A stretch of DNA of 6,133 nt from Bacillota bacterium (GCA_021781855.1 JAJXWC010000139.1:1-6133), one strand, 5' to 3'. Counted from the first letter of the stretch, positions 1 to 5,451 are shown. A program made the numbers and translations. Notes: generated from the letters alone by a model not told the origin.

Positions 1-389
1 CGACCAGAAAATTCTTCGATTTTCACAAGAAGTTCTTCAGGAAAACCGTCTGGGTAAACAGGGAACGGATTTTTAATATCAAGTCCCATAATTTCCCAAT
101 GCCCAGTCATCGTGTCCTTGCCGTTGCTGACCTCTTGAAGCTTCGTCGTGTAGCCCAGAGGACTTTGCGTACTTGCCACTGTTTTAAGTGCTGTGATATT
201 TCCCAATCCTAGCTTTTGAAAATTAGGAACATCCAAACCTACAGTTTCCGAAATGTGACCAATCGTGTTTGAACCTGTATCGGGTGTTTCATGATTGAAA
301 AAGTGATTAGCATCTGGCGCTTCGCCGATACCTGCGGAATCCATCACAATCAAGTGTACACGACCAAATTTTTTAATGTTTTCAGACAT
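1..389 (-). CDS. deoB: Phosphopentomutase, N-terminal part (runs off the window)
   Basis: DeoB interconverts (deoxy)ribose 1-phosphate and (deoxy)ribose 5-phosphate in the cytoplasm, joining nucleoside salvage to the pentose phosphate pathway. It is a metal-dependent member of the alkaline phosphatase superfamily. About 129 N-terminal residues are visible, roughly a third of the usual length of around 390-410. Visible family signatures are MDSAGIGEAPDA (residues 16-27, with metal-ligand Asp17), DTGSNTIGH (37-45) and GKDTMTGHWEIMG (90-102), which contains the catalytic, phosphorylated Thr. The start is a tandem ATG-ATG. GGAG at 397-400 lies 7 nt from the second ATG (389) and only 4 nt from the first (392), so 389 is preferred, though the difference is one residue. 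No convincing promoter lies directly upstream, so transcription probably comes from the promoter at 705-713 through a long leader. The identity is secure; the rest of the gene lies outside the window. Confidence 0.95.
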   Translation of the reverse strand, partial: MSENIKKFGRVHLIVMDSAGIGEAPDANHFFNHETPDTGSNTIGHISETVGLDVPNFQKLGLGNITALKTVASTQSPLGYTTKLQEVSNGKDTMTGHWEIMGLDIKNPFPVYPDGFPEELLVKIEEFSG

Positions 390-502
390 CATTTTTCTCC
401 GTTTTCTATTATTGCCATTTCTCTTAAAAACAACTCTATTAAATTCATCTCAATAATCCGTGCTTTCTTCGCAATTCATGCTATGCTGTTAAGGTCACGG
501 AT

Positions 503-520
503 AAAAAGAGTAAAACTCTC
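503..520 (-). terminator. Short intrinsic-terminator-like hairpin before deoB
   Basis: On the minus strand, AGAGU (519-515) pairs with ACUCU (511-507) around a UUU loop; G520 can add a wobble pair with U506. A short U run follows (506-503). The stem is only 5-6 bp, so termination may be partial or conditional. It lies about 110 nt upstream of deoB and about 190 nt downstream of the predicted start. It could therefore end a small RNA or act as an attenuator. Confidence 0.4.
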
Positions 521-698
521 ATCTTTATAGTGCGAATGCACAGAGGGAGCGGCTTGACTTCTGAGATAGGTTGAACCATCCCAAAGACGTTAAGCAGACC
601 GTTTCGGATTCATCCGTTTACACAGGTCACTTAGTTTCTCCAGCTAGAGCTTGCCCCCAAATTCAGCGAAAGTTAAAACGCTCGCTAAATAAGTCTTC
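503..698 (-). ncRNA. Candidate structured RNA or deoB leader (class not recognised)
   Basis: An extended -10 promoter predicts transcription from about 698, and a hairpin plus U run ends it near 503, giving about 195 nt. By hand several helices can be drawn: a closing helix GACUU/AAGUC (691-695 with 556-560), a hairpin at 665-686 (AGCGA/UCGCU), a long arm 592-600 with 625-632 capped by a CGGA/UCCG hairpin (605-616), a bulged 8-bp hairpin at 563-582, and GUGC-AUUC-GCAC at 530-541. An alternative pairing is GGGGGC/GCUCCC (653-658 with 545-550). The stretch has no long minus-strand reading frame. It could be a stand-alone small RNA (the length fits 6S RNA, but the branched fold does not fit well) or a riboswitch or attenuator for deoB. 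I do not recognise signatures of TPP, FMN, lysine, purine, THF, T-box, tmRNA, SRP or RNase P RNA. Confidence 0.4.
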
Positions 699-704
699 GT
701 TATC

Positions 705-713
705 ATTATAACA
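705..713 (-). promoter_or_regulatory. Extended -10 promoter for the structured RNA / deoB
   Basis: The minus strand reads TGTTATAAT, a perfect TGnTATAAT extended -10 element, with a predicted start near 696-698. No good -35 hexamer lies 16-18 nt upstream, as is usual for extended -10 promoters. It is the best promoter-like sequence before deoB. Confidence 0.6.
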
Positions 714-788
714 TAAACTATTCGTTAATTTTTTCAGGATTTCTCAAAAAGCCTGTTATTTTTTTCTAATACTGTTTAACTTTTAATC

Positions 789-804
789 TAGCAAGTACTT
801 GCTA
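789..804. repeat. Perfect 16-bp palindrome
   Basis: TAGCAAGTACTTGCTA is identical to its reverse complement. It lies about 80 bp upstream of the extended -10 promoter at 705-713. It may be a binding site for a dimeric regulator. No known operator class is assigned. Confidence 0.5.
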
Positions 805-826
805 ATAGGCAGCAAGATAAGCAACA

Positions 827-862
827 CTCTCTTCGCAGCTTTGCTGCTACGAAAGATGAGAG
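827..862. repeat. Interrupted inverted repeat / hairpin
   Basis: GCAGC (835-839) and GCTGC (843-847) pair around TTT. Outside them TTC (832-834) can pair with GAA (851-853), and CTCTC (827-831) with GAGAG (858-862), with small bulges. No T run follows on either strand, so a terminator role is unlikely. Confidence 0.4.
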
Positions 863-993
863 CTTTGATATCAGGTTGTACTCTAACATCAGTAGAGAAA
901 AAGAATCCCCCACTAATGAAATAATCATTTCAATGATTTTCTAAAAGATATTTGAAGCCTAATTTATCCGCTAAACAAAATTAGTTCCCTGTT

Positions 994-2418
994 TCATTTT
1001 GTTTGATGCTTCACCATTCCTTGAAAAACTAATAAAGCAAGAAATGCAATTCCAGCAATAACAAAGAGAACTTCACTATAATGTCCTTTTATTCCCGTCT
1101 GGAAAAAGTTAAGATGCAAGTTGAGTCCATCAATAAATCGTGACGAATACGTGAAACCAATCGACATCGCAATGTTAATACAAAGATTGTAAAATCCGAT
1201 TGCTGTTCCTTTATTTTCATCAGGCATTTTTTCCAAACTCGTGTGCATTAAAGGCGCATACATCATTGCAAACGCACAAGAGCTCAAGATAAGCAAGGCT
1301 ACAAACACTATCAACGAAGCCCCCATAAGAAAAGTTCCCGCCAAAATACTTCCAATAATAACGAGCATTGCAATCGTAACTGCGCTTACAGAATTTAATT
1401 TCCGTGCAATAAGTCCGGATAGACTTCCAACAATCGCTGCCGCTAAGCAAGCTGGAATAAACATCAAAGACACCGCATCTAGTCCGATTTTATAAACATC
1501 AGTCATCAAAAAGGAAAAAGCATTCAAGGTAAAGGCGGCCTGTGTTGAATAAATCAATAAAGCCACAACCAAAGTGAAAACAAACAGCTTATTTTTGAAA
1601 AACCCAATCGTGATGAAAGCATTTTTCTTTTTAGAAATATAAGCTAGAAACACCGCAACCGATGTAATAAATAAACCAAGCATCAGCCAAGAGAAATTCG
1701 TTAGATAAACCATGCTGGATACTGCCACCGTTGCTATAAGTACGATTCCTAGTATATCAATATGTTTTCTTACTCCCCTTTCTTTTGGCAGATATTTCAA
1801 AATAAACGGAATAACAAGCAAACTCAGAAGTGGCACGAGAAAAAGATTTTGCCAAGCCATAAAAGTCGTGATAAAGCCGCCTGTCAAGGTACCAATAACT
1901 GTGGCTAACTGAAAACTCGAAGTTGAAAAGCCCATATATTTTTTCTGTTTAGCTGGTTCAACATAACGCGCCACAAAAATCAGATAAAGCGTTTCGGTTG
2001 CACCAAGCCCTGCGGCCTGAATCACGCGCGCCAGCACGACAAACCAAAGATTTGCATGAACCAAATAACCAAAGAGCGAGCCTAAACTAATCAGACTAAC
2101 TCCAACAATCAACAAAGTTCGAATCGAAATTGAATCTGATAATGATGCATAAACTACTGCGCCCATACCAATGACCAAACCCGCTAAAGTCACTTGCCAG
2201 CTTACTGTACTTGCTGAAGTTCCAAAATATTCGACCAATTTTGGTGAAATGATTTTAAACGAATTATCAATGACCAACGAAAAAATCATGAGAAAAAGAA
2301 TAACTGGAACAGCCTTTCCTACTTGAACTTTTTGTTCTGTTTTTTCTTTCATCTGCATTTTATTTGCAGAAATTTGTGCTTCCACGGCAACCTCCGAAAT
2401 GTATTTTTGAAAACTCAT
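994..2418 (-). CDS. Major facilitator superfamily transporter, DHA2 (14-helix, Tet(K)/Tet(L)-like) family
   Basis: A cytoplasmic-membrane secondary transporter, in this family usually a proton-coupled drug or metabolite exporter. The 474 residues hold a polar N-terminal tail (1-35) and about 14 hydrophobic segments, which fits DHA2 rather than 12-helix DHA1 proteins. Residues 70-210 follow the Tet(K)/Tet(L) pattern: a motif A version YASLSDSISIR (90-100, with Asp95 and Arg100) and motif B around Arg131-Gln134-Gly137. Motif C is degenerate: around 173-181 the usual Gly-Pro is Gly176-Thr177, followed by Gly180-Gly181. The start at 2418 is backed by AAGGA 9 nt upstream; internal Met21 and Met23 have no ribosome binding site. 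It lies downstream of an RpiR-type regulator on the same strand but with its own -10 element, a cre-like box and a terminator in between, so it is probably a separate unit. The substrate is unknown, and tetracycline resistance should not be inferred. Confidence 0.88.
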   Translation of the reverse strand: MSFQKYISEVAVEAQISANKMQMKEKTEQKVQVGKAVPVILFLMIFSLVIDNSFKIISPKLVEYFGTSASTVSWQVTLAGLVIGMGAVVYASLSDSISIRTLLIVGVSLISLGSLFGYLVHANLWFVVLARVIQAAGLGATETLYLIFVARYVEPAKQKKYMGFSTSSFQLATVIGTLTGGFITTFMAWQNLFLVPLLSLLVIPFILKYLPKERGVRKHIDILGIVLIATVAVSSMVYLTNFSWLMLGLFITSVAVFLAYISKKKNAFITIGFFKNKLFVFTLVVALLIYSTQAAFTLNAFSFLMTDVYKIGLDAVSLMFIPACLAAAIVGSLSGLIARKLNSVSAVTIAMLVIIGSILAGTFLMGASLIVFVALLILSSCAFAMMYAPLMHTSLEKMPDENKGTAIGFYNLCINIAMSIGFTYSSRFIDGLNLHLNFFQTGIKGHYSEVLFVIAGIAFLALLVFQGMVKHQTK

Positions 2419-2431
2419 GAAAACGTTTCCT
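2418..2431 (-). promoter_or_regulatory. Candidate cre (CcpA) box abutting the transporter start
   Basis: The minus strand reads AGGAAACGTTTTCA. This matches 13 of 14 positions of the lactococcal cre consensus WGWAARCGYTWWMA as I recall it (mismatch at position 3). It overlaps the ribosome binding site and the A of the start codon, and lies just downstream of the predicted transcription start. CcpA bound here would be expected to block transcription, giving carbon catabolite repression. Confidence 0.6.
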
Positions 2432-2446
2432 TAATTTGATAAATCT

Positions 2447-2452
2447 ATTATA
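2447..2452 (-). promoter_or_regulatory. Putative -10 element of the transporter
   Basis: A perfect TATAAT on the minus strand, 28 nt upstream of the transporter start codon. The predicted start is near 2440. No convincing -35 hexamer is seen 16-18 nt upstream and there is no TGn extension, so the promoter may be weak or need an activator. Confidence 0.5.
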
Positions 2453-2496
2453 AAACATTTTAATTTGAAAAGGTATTCATGTTTAGCAAAATTAAC

Positions 2497-2510
2497 TGTA
2501 AAATTTTACA
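2497..2510. promoter_or_regulatory. Perfect 14-bp palindrome, candidate RpiR-family operator
   Basis: TGTAAAATTTTACA lies between the regulator's terminator and the transporter's -10 element, centred about 63 bp upstream of the predicted transporter start. TGTAA...TTACA half-sites resemble those of HexR, an RpiR-family regulator whose sites approximate TGTAATnnnATTACA. Assigning it to the adjacent regulator is an inference; AT-rich palindromes also arise by chance. Confidence 0.4.
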
Positions 2511-2512
2511 AA

Positions 2513-2538
2513 GAAAAAAGAGGTATGCTTAACCTCTT
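2513..2538 (-). terminator. Intrinsic terminator of the RpiR-type regulator gene
   Basis: On the minus strand, AAGAGGT (2538-2532) pairs with ACCTCTT (2524-2518) around a 7-nt loop, followed by a T run. The upstream arm is formed by the last codons of the regulator gene and the stop codon (2531-2529) lies in the loop, so terminator and coding sequence overlap. Confidence 0.8.
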
Positions 2539-3290
2539 ATTGTTCCTTTTTCTTCAAAAATCAAATACATATCAACCATAATTCGACTGAGCAACTCCAT
2601 TGGAATTGTGCTTTCCGCATCACCAGCCAATTCTTCTTTGTCTAGCTTCGTTCGGTAAGCAAGCAAGAGATAATCCGCAACCTGCGCAAGAGAACTCTGA
2701 TAATCACAAGTTAAAACGATGGCTTTTGTTCCATGCTTTCGCGCAGCTTTTACTGCAGAAACAATAATTCCTTCATCTCCAGTTGAACTTACAACAATAA
2801 TTAAATCCTCACTCGTCAGACGTTCTGCGTAACTCACCATGTTATCATAATAACGACTGATTGCATTTTTCCCAATAGTTTGAAGCCGATGCGTCAGGTC
2901 GTCACAAACCCCTGCATTTACTCCGCGCGCGATGGTCACAATAATCTTTGAAGATTTGATAAGTTTTACAATACTTGATAAATCGTCTGCATTAAGCAGA
3001 TTTACTGTCCGCGTCACCTCTTCAACGCTTTTATAAACAAAAGTATTGGCTTCATCTGACAAGCCTTTTACACGCAAATTTTCTTGCTTCACATCAAGAT
3101 TGTCTCGCTTCAGCGCATTCTTATAGTCAGAAAAGCCATCAAACCCTCGCTTTTTCAGTGTCCGCACTATTGTTGCCGAACTAACATGAGCAAGGTCAGC
3201 AAGCTGAATAATCGAATAATGCTGCACTTTTGCGCGATTTTCTTCTAAAAAATTCCATGTGTACATTTCAGCATCTGATAACTTATCCAT
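2529..3290 (-). CDS. MurR/RpiR-family transcriptional regulator (HTH + SIS)
   Basis: A 253-residue cytoplasmic DNA-binding regulator, a normal length for the family. Residues 1-75 form the RpiR-type helix-turn-helix; the recognition region runs about 26-49 (QLADLAHVSSATIVRTLKK). Residues about 100-235 form a SIS domain, which senses phosphosugars in relatives. The IARGVNAGVCDDL segment (120-132) matches the first SIS loop and VVSSTGDEG (166-174) stands where relatives have an SGxT-like phosphosugar loop. A longer frame starts with TTG at 3335, but that codon abuts the TATAAT element and has no ribosome binding site. The ATG at 3290 is therefore preferred; AAGG lies 11 nt upstream, a rather wide spacing. 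The neighbouring transporter and the palindrome at 2497-2510 are plausible targets. The ligand is unknown; no sugar-phosphate enzyme gene is seen alongside. Confidence 0.9.
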   Translation of the reverse strand: MDKLSDAEMYTWNFLEENRAKVQHYSIIQLADLAHVSSATIVRTLKKRGFDGFSDYKNALKRDNLDVKQENLRVKGLSDEANTFVYKSVEEVTRTVNLLNADDLSSIVKLIKSSKIIVTIARGVNAGVCDDLTHRLQTIGKNAISRYYDNMVSYAERLTSEDLIIVVSSTGDEGIIVSAVKAARKHGTKAIVLTCDYQSSLAQVADYLLLAYRTKLDKEELAGDAESTIPMELLSRIMVDMYLIFEEKGTIRG

Positions 3291-3334
3291 CTCTGCTCTG
3301 CCCTTCTGGTTTCCTGTTTGTTTTTCGTTTCTCA

Positions 3335-3343
3335 ATTATATCA
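3335..3343 (-). promoter_or_regulatory. Extended -10 promoter of the RpiR-type regulator gene
   Basis: The minus strand reads TGATATAAT, a perfect TGnTATAAT element. The predicted start is near 3328, leaving a leader of about 38 nt before the ATG at 3290. There is no good -35; that region is occupied by the terminator hairpin of the upstream operon. Confidence 0.6.
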
Positions 3344-3369
3344 AAAAAATCAGCATTGATGCTGATTTT
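3343..3369 (-). terminator. Strong intrinsic terminator of the toxin/immunity operon
   Basis: A perfect inverted repeat with 11-bp arms (3346-3356 and 3359-3369, core ATCAGCAT/ATGCTGAT). On the minus strand a T run follows the stem (3349-3343). It lies 53 bp beyond the stop of the last operon gene. It also covers the -35 region of the regulator promoter, so it could double as an operator. Confidence 0.85.
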
Positions 3370-3421
3370 ATCTGTTTAGAAAAACAATATTCGCTCTTAA
3401 ATTAATTTTATAAACCCCAAA

Positions 3422-4543
3422 TTAACCCGCAGCCAAAGTCGCCGACCGACTAAAACCACTCACATTATTTACACCACTCGTTCGTGTTGTTTTCGCGAAA
3501 TTCACTTTAACCGTTTTGCCGCCATTCGATAAACTGACACTATAACTCAACCTAACGAAATTCGTCCCTTGCTTATTCAGTGTATTCAAAGTGTTCACCG
3601 CATTTTGATAAGTGGTATTATCCGTGTTGTAAACCGCTGTTGCTGTTGTGAGATTCGTTTGGTATTGTGTGAGCAACGCTTGGTCTTGCGTAGGGTCAAG
3701 GTTATTCTGCTGGTCAGCCGTTACATCAGCTTGCGCTTGGTTGACCAAAGTCTGGGCTTCATTCTTTTTCGTTGTGGCGGTATCAAGCGCAGCTTTGGCA
3801 TTGCTTACGGCAAGACTGTCTTTATTCTGAGCGTTCGTCCAGTTCAGACGAGCCTGAGCATTCGCATAGTCCGCACTTTTGGCATCCGCCTGAAGTTGCG
3901 CATTGAAATTGAACACAGCGTCATTGTAAGCATAGAAAATATTATTTCCCTGATAAGTTTGAGTGACCGCTTCCGTACTGGTTAGGTAGTCAAACTGTGG
4001 AAAATGCACATCTCCTGCTACTCCCGACTGGCTGCTTTGCGTGGCATCATAATGCCAGTTGTATTCTGGCGCAATCGAATAGAAAGCAATGCCTTCATAA
4101 TGCCAGCCTTTCGTTTTTGCAAGGGTATTTTTTTCTGCGACACTTGTGGTATAAAAATGGAATTTGCCGTCGTACAAGCGATAAACGGGAATCGCACCAG
4201 ACGAATAGCTCAGTGTGCCATCCGCTTTCCAACCCACATGCACCAAACTATTTTCTTCGGTTTTGGAAGTGGTGTAAAAATGCTCGCCACTATTTGGATT
4301 ATAAACACGCAGAATGAGTGTTTTCCCTGAACTAACCGAGCACCAAGCTACTGATTCGTATTTCCAGCCCGCATTCACCAGACTTTGTTTTTCATTTGCG
4401 GAAATCGTCCAAAAGTGTTCTCCGCTATTCGGATTGTACAACCTGTAGCTGTTGGTATCTGCTTTAACTACATTAATACTAAAAAACGCTATTCCAATAG
4501 ATGCTGGCAGCAACAAAAACTTAATAAATCTATTCTGCTTCAT
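3422..4543 (-). CDS. Secreted protein with three DUF5648 repeats and a helical C-terminal region
   Basis: A 373-residue exported protein of unknown function. Residues 1-28 are a Sec signal peptide (KQNR, hydrophobic core 9-26, likely cleavage VKA|D after Ala28). Three DUF5648-type repeats follow, at about 33-72, 78-116 and 120-156, each with an RLYNPNSGEHFYTTS-like start and a GWKYEG-like end; the third is degenerate (YDGKFHFYTTS). In other Gram-positive surface proteins these repeats often accompany cell-wall hydrolases and are thought to bind a surface ligand. Residues about 208-325 are Ala/Gln/Asn/Thr-rich and probably helical or coiled coil; 327-373 look like beta strands. No catalytic domain, LPXTG motif, lipobox or other anchor is seen. 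The start is supported by AAGGA 6-7 nt upstream and a 4-nt ATGA overlap with the DUF4176 gene. The helical part is visibly GC-richer than the upstream immunity gene. Its presence in a toxin operon is the unusual point. Confidence 0.88.
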   Translation of the reverse strand: MKQNRFIKFLLLPASIGIAFFSINVVKADTNSYRLYNPNSGEHFWTISANEKQSLVNAGWKYESVAWCSVSSGKTLILRVYNPNSGEHFYTTSKTEENSLVHVGWKADGTLSYSSGAIPVYRLYDGKFHFYTTSVAEKNTLAKTKGWHYEGIAFYSIAPEYNWHYDATQSSQSGVAGDVHFPQFDYLTSTEAVTQTYQGNNIFYAYNDAVFNFNAQLQADAKSADYANAQARLNWTNAQNKDSLAVSNAKAALDTATTKKNEAQTLVNQAQADVTADQQNNLDPTQDQALLTQYQTNLTTATAVYNTDNTTYQNAVNTLNTLNKQGTNFVRLSYSVSLSNGGKTVKVNFAKTTRTSGVNNVSGFSRSATLAAG

Positions 4544-4872
4544 TCTTTTTCCTTCTTTGCATTATTCAATTTAACCTGAAGCTTTGGATAATTTGCTTTT
4601 AAAACTTTTTCTTGATAGGTGCTCTCAAACTCAATTTCTTGTTTATCACAGTAACCTTTAAAGATAACCTCATTTATATCTTCATGATTAAAAAAAGCGA
4701 ATTTATCAGCTCCAGTAGAACCAATAGGATAGAGCACTGCAGAATAATCAAAGTATCCCATTACCTTGTTTTGATTGAAAAGTTGGGCACGACCTATAAT
4801 CATTAACTTCTGTGTATTTGTTTTAACAGTAACAACACTTCCAAGCGGTAATGGTGACATATTTGTCGTCAT
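4540..4872 (-). CDS. DUF4176 family protein, type VII secretion accessory
   Basis: A 110-residue protein without signal peptide or membrane helix, so presumably cytoplasmic. Recognised by the DUF4176 pattern: LPLGSVVTVK (8-17), KLMIIGR (22-28), FDYSAVLYPIG (41-51) and FFNHEDINEVIFKGY (60-74). DUF4176 proteins are repeatedly found in type VII (ESX-like) secretion and LXG-effector loci of Firmicutes. A role in effector handling is suspected, but I know of no biochemical function. The start at 4872 has AGGAGG 7 nt upstream and overlaps the immunity-gene stop by 4 nt (ATGA). The 3' end overlaps the next gene by 4 nt in the same way, so the products are probably made in coupled fashion. The lysine-rich tail (about 98-110) is charged. 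The family assignment is from memory of the motif pattern. Confidence 0.82.
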   Translation of the reverse strand: MTTNMSPLPLGSVVTVKTNTQKLMIIGRAQLFNQNKVMGYFDYSAVLYPIGSTGADKFAFFNHEDINEVIFKGYCDKQEIEFESTYQEKVLKANYPKLQVKLNNAKKEKE

Positions 4873-5450
4873 TTATTTTCCTCCTGCATTTTTCGAACAA
4901 TATGGTAAAGTTGATTGTATTTAAAAAATCCATACAGTATTGACGACCATAACATGATTGAAATGATATAAAAACTAATATATATTGTTTGAGAAGTCTC
5001 TAATGAGAAATAGAAAAACACTCCTGCACTTACTGCTGATAAGTAGGCTGTTAGTGAGAATATTTTGTTTCCTTTTTTTATCTTATGAAACACATGTTCT
5101 ACAAATTTCTTGTAGACAATTCGATTATAAGTTTGATTCTCTGTTTTCTTCTTTATCCAGCTTCTTTCCGCAAAATAAATCCATAAAAAGCAAACTAGAG
5201 TCGTTACTAAGCCTATTCCTATCAATAAAAAAGTTTCTATCGTAGCATTAAAATTTTTTAAGGAGTATTGAATTAATGCCACTATTCCAGTGAAAACAAT
5301 ATAGAAAAAGAAATTATTGTTTCCGCTATTTGTAGTACTTCCCTTATCATGAGGTTTCATGTAAATCTCATGGGTTGTGATATCAATATAAAAATCCCCT
5401 TCTTTATCCGCAATGATAAATTTTGCTCTTTTTAGTTTATTTAATAGCAT
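4869..5450 (-). CDS. Four-helix membrane protein, putative toxin immunity protein
   Basis: A 193-residue integral membrane protein with no recognised family. A soluble N-terminus (1-46, including FYIDITTHEIYMKP) is followed by hydrophobic segments at about 47-64, 71-93, 132-150 and 155-177, with a basic loop (99-130). An immunity role is inferred: it lies directly after a gene ending in a membrane-active-looking domain, and membrane-depolarising type VII toxins such as staphylococcal TspA are neutralised by multi-pass membrane proteins (TsaI). The start is the ATG at 5450. GGAGG (5463-5459) sits 8 nt upstream inside the last toxin codons, and TGA and ATG are separated by one base. An in-frame TTG at 5465 contains the ribosome binding site and is not a likely start. 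The gene is strongly AT-rich (14 G+C in the 60 bases 5221-5280), unlike its neighbours. Confidence 0.8.
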   Translation of the reverse strand: MLLNKLKRAKFIIADKEGDFYIDITTHEIYMKPHDKGSTTNSGNNNFFFYIVFTGIVALIQYSLKNFNATIETFLLIGIGLVTTLVCFLWIYFAERSWIKKKTENQTYNRIVYKKFVEHVFHKIKKGNKIFSLTAYLSAVSAGVFFYFSLETSQTIYISFYIISIMLWSSILYGFFKYNQLYHIVRKMQEENK

Positions 5451-5451
5451 T

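Larger units (their letters stand above)
714..993. other. Intergenic region rich in palindromes, no assigned gene
   Basis: This is the rest of the gap between the transporter stop and the promoter at 705-713. It holds a 16-bp palindrome (789-804), a GC-rich hairpin (827-862), a CTCTA/TAGAG stem with a 7-nt loop (881-897), overlapping inverted repeats at 917-938 and a C5 run near 907-911. A 46-codon minus-strand frame (788-928) crosses it but has no clear ribosome binding site. No strong U-tailed terminator for the transporter is visible; the 923-938 repeat (AATCATT/AATGATT) is the nearest candidate, and the tract after it is only moderately T-rich. The region could be a decayed gene or a small dispersed repeat; neither can be settled here. 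Confidence 0.4.

Noticed and set aside
395..408. Cre-like sequence before deoB (AGAAAACGGAGAAA)
   Set aside because: Only 11 of 14 consensus positions match, with the right half mostly missing, and it coincides with the ribosome binding site.
408..413. AATAAT as a -10 element just before deoB
   Set aside because: No -35 at a proper spacing, and the transcript would start almost at the ribosome binding site.
291..530. 79-codon plus-strand frame
   Set aside because: It crosses the deoB start and its leader on the opposite strand; no homology or good ribosome binding site is seen.
735..766. Plus-strand terminator-like hairpin (CAGG/CCTG then a T-rich run)
   Set aside because: The stem is weak and no plus-strand gene or RNA that it would end is supported.
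881..897. tRNA-anticodon-arm-like stem with 7-nt loop
   Set aside because: The loop ACATCAG lacks the conserved U33, and no acceptor, D or T arm surrounds it.
2501..2516. CodY-box-like sequence next to the 14-bp palindrome
   Set aside because: About 9 of 15 positions match AATTTTCWGAAAATT, too few in AT-rich DNA.
3291..3335. TTG start adding 15 residues to the RpiR-type regulator
   Set aside because: The TTG directly abuts the TATAAT element, so it would lie upstream of the transcription start, and it has no ribosome binding site.
3422..3480. Possible cell-wall anchor at the C-terminus of the DUF5648 protein
   Set aside because: No LPXTG motif, hydrophobic helix or basic tail; the protein ends in SRSATLAAG.
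3569..3985. 138-codon open frame on the plus strand
   Set aside because: It lies antisense within the DUF5648 gene, has no ribosome binding site or recognisable domain, and comes from the low-stop composition of that gene.
3997..4330. Two overlapping plus-strand frames of about 106-108 codons
   Set aside because: Both lie opposite the signal-peptide and DUF5648 region, which has clear protein repeats on the minus strand.
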